The notes below the pieces were generated by a model, which was given only the letters and a program-made list of their open reading frames with translations, was not told the DNA's origin and made no database searches. From contig NZ_CALFIG010000264.1 in the NCBI RefSeq assembly GCF_937876455.1, positions 1-19,822 on the forward strand: a stretch of 19,822 nt of DNA, read 5' to 3'. Both the position numbers and the translations under genes were made by a program. Positions within the stretch are counted from its first letter, which is position 1. The number at the start of each line of letters is the position of its first letter. Below are positions 16,733 to 19,822 of the stretch, piece after piece. This DNA is from an uncultured Flavobacterium sp. (GTDB lineage: Bacteria > Bacteroidota > Bacteroidia > Flavobacteriales > Flavobacteriaceae).

Positions 16733-17665
16733 TTATTTCGGGCTAATAATCTCTACATCACTAAAAGCAATAGCTCCTCTTACAACTCCTTGAATAGTAG
16801 TGCGTAGCGCATCAATAATGTGAATTTTCAATTCGTTTTTTGGAAAAATTAAACTCACTTCACGTGCAGGTTTTGGGTTAACAAAAGATTTTAATTTCTT
16901 TTTGTTTTTTTCATTTAAATCTAAGGTGTGTAAATAAGGGAGTAGTGTAGTGCCTAATCCTTCGTCAGATAATTTAATTAATGTTTCAAAACTACCACTT
17001 TCTAAATGAAAATGTTGGTCTTGATCTAAATTAGACGCTTTACATAAATTTAAAATGCTATTTCTAAAACAATGTCCGTCTTGTAACAATAAGATTTTTT
17101 CACTGTCTAAATCAGTAACTTCTATTTCTTTTTTAGTACTATTCAAACTGTTTTCAGGAACATAGGCCACAAAAGGCTCGTAGTATAAAACAATTTCTTT
17201 AAGTTTTTCTTCGTCAAGTGGTGTGGCAGCAATAGCACAATCTAGATGACCATTTTTTAGCTTGTTAATGATTTCATTGGTCGTTAATTCTTCAATGATT
17301 ACATTTACTTTTGGATACTTTTTAATAAACGTGGTTAAAAACATAGGTAATAGGGTAGGCATTACGGTAGGAATAATACCCACTTTAAAATCGCCGCCTA
17401 TGTAACCTTTTTGTTGGTCAACAATATCTTTAATACGGTTCGCTTCATTAACAATGTTTTTTGCTTGCACTACAATTTTTTCACCCACATCAGTTAACCC
17501 AATTGGTTTTTTTGTTCTATCAAAAATTTGAATATCTAGTTCTTCTTCAAGCTTTTGAATTTGCATACTTAACGTAGGCTGTGTAACAAAACATTTGTCT
17601 GCGGCAAGTGTAAAGTTTTTATATTCAGCTACGGCTAGTACGTAGTGCAATTGTGTTATTGTCAT
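16733..17665 (-). CDS. oxyR: Hydrogen-peroxide sensor, LysR-type regulator OxyR
   Basis: A 310-residue LysR-type transcriptional regulator. The N-terminal winged HTH is clear (ITQLHYVLAVAEYKNFTLAADKCFVTQPTLSMQIQKLE, 3-40), followed by a linker helix and a periplasmic-binding-like sensor domain. LLLQDGHCFRNSILNLC places Cys199 and Cys208 nine residues apart, the same numbering and spacing as the peroxide-sensing disulfide pair of Escherichia coli OxyR, with the DGHC context also conserved. GLGTTLLPYL (236-245) is typical of the sensor domain. It should activate catalase, peroxiredoxin, Dps or iron-sparing genes on oxidation; none of these is in the window. It lies 64 bp downstream of prfA in the same direction, so partial cotranscription is possible. 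The stop abuts the heptanucleotide array. Confidence 0.93.
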   Translation of the reverse strand: MTITQLHYVLAVAEYKNFTLAADKCFVTQPTLSMQIQKLEEELDIQIFDRTKKPIGLTDVGEKIVVQAKNIVNEANRIKDIVDQQKGYIGGDFKVGIIPTVMPTLLPMFLTTFIKKYPKVNVIIEELTTNEIINKLKNGHLDCAIAATPLDEEKLKEIVLYYEPFVAYVPENSLNSTKKEIEVTDLDSEKILLLQDGHCFRNSILNLCKASNLDQDQHFHLESGSFETLIKLSDEGLGTTLLPYLHTLDLNEKNKKKLKSFVNPKPAREVSLIFPKNELKIHIIDALRTTIQGVVRGAIAFSDVEIISPK

Positions 17666-17729
17666 AATGTGTTATTGTTTTTTAAAAGTAAAAGTTGTCT
17701 TTACCTATCATCTTTATACCTTTACTTAA

Positions 17730-18803
17730 TTAAAATACTTCACTTTCTTTTAATTTTTCGGTATTGGCTACTAATTGCAATTCATCAATCATTTTGTGAA
17801 GGTTACCATTCATAAAGCCATCTAAATCAAAAATACTTAACCCAATTCTATGGTCGGTAATTCTTCCTTGTGCATAGTTATAGGTTCTAATTTTAGCCGA
17901 ACGGTCACCGCTACTTACTTGCGAAGTACGTTTAGTAGCATCTTCTGCTTCTTTCTTAGCTAATTCTTGTTCATATAAACGCGAACGCAATACTTCTAAT
18001 GCTTTATCTTTATTTTTATGTTGTGATTTTTGATCCTGACATTGCGCTACTAATCCTGTTGGGATATGGGTTAAACGCACCGCAGATTTTGTAGTATTTA
18101 CTGATTGTCCACCAGGCCCAGACGAACAGAAAAAATCTACCCGAACATCATTCATGTCAATTTGTACGTCAAATTCTTCTGCTTCTGGCAATACCATTAC
18201 TGTTGCGGCTGAGGTATGCACACGCCCTTGTGTTTCGGTTTGAGGAACACGTTGTACACGATGCACTCCCGCTTCATATTTTAAGGTGCCATATACATCT
18301 TCACCCGTTACTTCAAAAATAACTTCTTTGAAACCACCCGATGTTCCTTCGTTCATGTCTACAACAGATGTTCGCCAACCTTTAGCATCACAATATTTAG
18401 TGTACATGCGGTATAAATCGCCTGCAAAAATAGAAGCTTCGTCGCCACCTGTTCCTGCTCTGATTTCTACCATTACGTTTTTAGCGTCTTCTGGGTCTTT
18501 AGGAATCAACATGAATTTGATTTCTTCTTCCAGTTGAGGTAAGCGTGTTTGGGCTTCGTCTAATTGCATTTTTGCCATTTCTACCATTTCAGCATCCGAG
18601 CCGTCTGCTATGATTTCTTTGGCTTCTTCAATATTGCCTACTACATTAATATATTCTTCTCGTTTTTCAACAAGTGCTTTTAAGTCTTTGTATTCTTTGT
18701 TTAACTGTACATAGCGTTTTTGATCAGCAATTACATCTGGTTGAATAATTAAATCTGAAATTTCGTCAAAACGTTGTTTTACATACTGTAATCTGTCTAA
18801 CAT
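17730..18803 (-). CDS. prfA: Peptide chain release factor 1
   Basis: A 357-residue class I release factor that recognises UAA and UAG and triggers peptidyl-tRNA hydrolysis on the ribosome. GSGPGGQ-type loop: SSGPGGQSVNTTKSAVRLTH with GGQ at 231-233. The stop-codon-reading PxT motif is PQT at 187-189 within VHRVQRVPQTETQGRVHTS, at the position of PAT in E. coli RF1. That rules out RF2, which has SPF there. The N-terminal coiled region and C-terminal DHRIGLSIFDLDGFMNG are canonical. I take ATG at 18801-18803 (MLDRLQYVKQRF), the usual RF1 start; ten codons upstream are open but run into the promoter element. A -7 element, TACATTTG, lies 19 bp upstream within a 32-bp repeat. oxyR follows downstream. 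Confidence 0.97.
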   Translation of the reverse strand: MLDRLQYVKQRFDEISDLIIQPDVIADQKRYVQLNKEYKDLKALVEKREEYINVVGNIEEAKEIIADGSDAEMVEMAKMQLDEAQTRLPQLEEEIKFMLIPKDPEDAKNVMVEIRAGTGGDEASIFAGDLYRMYTKYCDAKGWRTSVVDMNEGTSGGFKEVIFEVTGEDVYGTLKYEAGVHRVQRVPQTETQGRVHTSAATVMVLPEAEEFDVQIDMNDVRVDFFCSSGPGGQSVNTTKSAVRLTHIPTGLVAQCQDQKSQHKNKDKALEVLRSRLYEQELAKKEAEDATKRTSQVSSGDRSAKIRTYNYAQGRITDHRIGLSIFDLDGFMNGNLHKMIDELQLVANTEKLKESEVF

Positions 18804-18822
18804 AGGTGTGTATTTTGAGGTG

Positions 18823-18854
18823 CAAATGTACACTTTTTTTGTGAAAAATGAAAG
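18823..18854 (-). promoter_or_regulatory. 32-bp direct repeat copy A, carrying prfA -7 element
   Basis: A 32-bp segment identical to 19787-19818 (plus strand CAAATGTACAC, seven T, then GTGAAAAATGAAAG). On the minus strand 18823-18830 reads TACATTTG, a perfect Bacteroidota TAnnTTTG -7 element, 19 bp before the prfA ATG. No TTG lies at the usual -33 distance. The repeat probably includes the prfA promoter core. Confidence 0.65.
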
Positions 18855-19064
18855 GTATAAGAGAGCGTGTTTTTTAATTTTGACTCACGTTTAATGGAGT
18901 GGTTTTGTGTGGGAGTGACGTCTAGTGTGTTTTTAAATGGAGTATTGCTTTTTAGGTTCTCATGCGATAGGAATTGTGCGTGAGCGGGGTAAAAGGGATT
19001 GAGTAATAAGACCAAAAATAAAACATCTATTCTAATTATAAGCTAAGTATTAAATAAAGATATG
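18855..19064. other. Unexplained noncoding segment upstream of prfA
   Basis: These 210 bp lie between the hypothetical gene and the prfA promoter. About 41% of 18851-19000 is G+C by my count, above the surrounding gaps, and G is clearly more frequent than C on the plus strand. A minus-strand TATTTTTG (19013-19020) fits a -7 element and could be a second prfA promoter. A minus-strand frame here (TTG start at 19015, running into prfA) has no recognisable product. I see no terminator, tRNA or known RNA. Confidence 0.4.
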
Positions 19065-19718
19065 TTAGTCATTATTTTTTTTGTAAATTGGTATTAGAAT
19101 TTCAAATTTTACTACTTCAAAATACACTAAATTATACTCAATTGATTCACCAGATAATGTAATTCCTTTTGCACTTTCAACAATTATTTTTTCTGATAGA
19201 TTTAAATTTTGATTGAATTCAAAAGGATGCAAACAACTAAATCTGAAAAGAGGGAATAGATTGGTGTCATTTTTCTTTCCTTTTAATACAAATGACATTT
19301 CAGCTTTTTTTCGTTTATTATTTTTAAATACGTCAACTTGTATTTCATTATTAATGCTATCGTTATTGATGATTTTAACTTCTAATTCAGAACTAGGATA
19401 ACTGTTTTCTACATTTATCGTTTCGGAGTTGATATATACAAATTCAAAAAAAAGATTATTTTCTGTTTTTGATTCTATTAATCTAAAATTATGTGAAGTC
19501 ATTTTTTTTAAATCATATAATTTTGCTTGTTTATTTAATGAATCGTTGTTTACGTATATGAAATAATTCATATTCTTTGAATTAGAATAAACTAAACTTT
19601 CACGTACATTATTATGAATTTTACTATTGTATTTAGTGAGTAAATCAAATTCATATTTTTGTGCTTGAACAGTTAAATTCATTAGTAGCAATGGAATCAA
19701 GTAAAGGAAAATTTTCAT
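19065..19718 (-). CDS. Hypothetical exported protein
   Basis: A 217-residue protein I do not recognise. The N-terminus is a signal peptide (MKIFLYLIPLLLMNLTVQA, likely cleaved before QKYEFD). There is no cysteine at the cleavage site, so it is predicted to be soluble periplasmic or secreted. The rest is polar, Asn/Lys/Ser-rich and probably mostly β-strand, with alternating hydrophobic stretches such as LFFEFVYINSET and NLVYFEVVKFEILIPIY. No C-terminal sorting domain, TM helix or enzyme motif is visible. It is among the most A+T-rich genes in the window. The ATG at 19716-19718 opens directly on the signal peptide after an A-rich leader. It is bracketed by a perfect 32-bp direct repeat, suggesting that gene and promoter were gained together by insertion or duplication. 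Confidence 0.75.
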   Translation of the reverse strand: MKIFLYLIPLLLMNLTVQAQKYEFDLLTKYNSKIHNNVRESLVYSNSKNMNYFIYVNNDSLNKQAKLYDLKKMTSHNFRLIESKTENNLFFEFVYINSETINVENSYPSSELEVKIINNDSINNEIQVDVFKNNKRKKAEMSFVLKGKKNDTNLFPLFRFSCLHPFEFNQNLNLSEKIIVESAKGITLSGESIEYNLVYFEVVKFEILIPIYKKNND

Positions 19719-19750
19719 TTTTTTTAATTTATTAGATATGTTAAAATCTG

Positions 19751-19766
19751 AATTAGCTAGCTAATT
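19751..19766. promoter_or_regulatory. Perfect 16-bp palindrome upstream of hypothetical gene
   Basis: AATTAGCTAGCTAATT is its own reverse complement. It lies 32 bp before the ATG at 19718 and 20 bp downstream of the -7 element at 19787-19794, so it would fall in the 5' leader. An operator for a dimeric repressor is possible, but no binding protein can be named. Confidence 0.4.
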
Positions 19767-19786
19767 TAGGTGTAAATGTGCTTTCT

Positions 19787-19818
19787 CAAATGTACACTTT
19801 TTTTGTGAAAAATGAAAG
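19787..19818 (-). promoter_or_regulatory. 32-bp direct repeat copy B, probable promoter of hypothetical gene
   Basis: Identical over 32 bp to 18823-18854, 964 bp away, in the same orientation. Its minus strand carries TACATTTG (19787-19794) about 68 bp before the ATG of the hypothetical gene. The sequence diverges immediately outside the repeat on both sides, so the identity is bounded rather than part of a longer homology. The window ends 4 bp further on. Confidence 0.65.
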
Positions 19819-19822
19819 ACAA

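Noticed and set aside
18797..19015. A 72-residue minus-strand frame overlapping the prfA start
   Set aside because: It begins with TTG, runs across the prfA promoter repeat and out of frame into prfA, and shows no family features.
1..19822. CRISPR arrays, tRNA or rRNA genes, integrases, insertion sequences or a defence island
   Set aside because: No spaced direct repeats of CRISPR type, no cloverleaf-like sequence in the gaps, and no transposase, integrase, nuclease or toxin-antitoxin pair among the coding frames. The heptad arrays have no spacers.

Overview
The window reads as a chromosomal stretch of a Bacteroidota bacterium, most likely a Flavobacteriaceae member (Flavobacterium-like). 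This is inferred from strongly A+T-rich DNA, A-rich leaders without clear Shine-Dalgarno sequences, -7 elements of the Bacteroidota type TAnnTTTG, and gene families typical of the group. No taxonomic search was possible.

The left end is not natural. Bases 1-47 are Illumina P7-side adapter with an 8-nt index. They run into a very GC-rich fragment (about 48-265) and a fragment of intermediate GC (about 266-738). At about 738/739 the sequence switches to flavobacterial DNA inside an AraC-type regulator gene. Everything left of about 739 looks like a library or assembly chimera, and the regulator lacks its true C-terminus.

739-2650 (minus strand): the truncated AraC regulator, and upstream of it a lipoprotein-type proline iminopeptidase-like hydrolase followed by an intrinsic terminator. 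2716-8339 (minus strand): a complete tripartite RND efflux operon (adaptor, inner-membrane pump, TolC-like channel). 8463-10577 (minus strand): recG. 10675-12765 (plus strand): a secreted M1 metallopeptidase, whose stop overlaps that of a convergent one-TM hypothetical gene (12762-13286, minus strand). 13433-15769 (plus strand): a UvrD/PcrA helicase with a well-formed promoter. 16023-16643 (plus strand): a YciO/Sua5-family protein. 16733-17665 (minus strand): OxyR with both redox cysteines. 17730-18803 (minus strand): prfA. 19065-19718 (minus strand): an unrecognised exported protein.

Most of the window is DNA maintenance (recG, uvrD), translation (prfA), oxidative stress (oxyR) and efflux. 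I found no defence island, phage, integrase, CRISPR array, tRNA or rRNA. The unexplained structure is between genes. There are two heptanucleotide arrays, each 11 units and 77 bp, one of them forming the leader of the RND pump gene. Three REP-like copies lie between uvrD and the yciO-like gene. A perfect 32-bp direct repeat brackets the last hypothetical gene and carries a -7 element at each copy. I see no convincing new multi-gene system.
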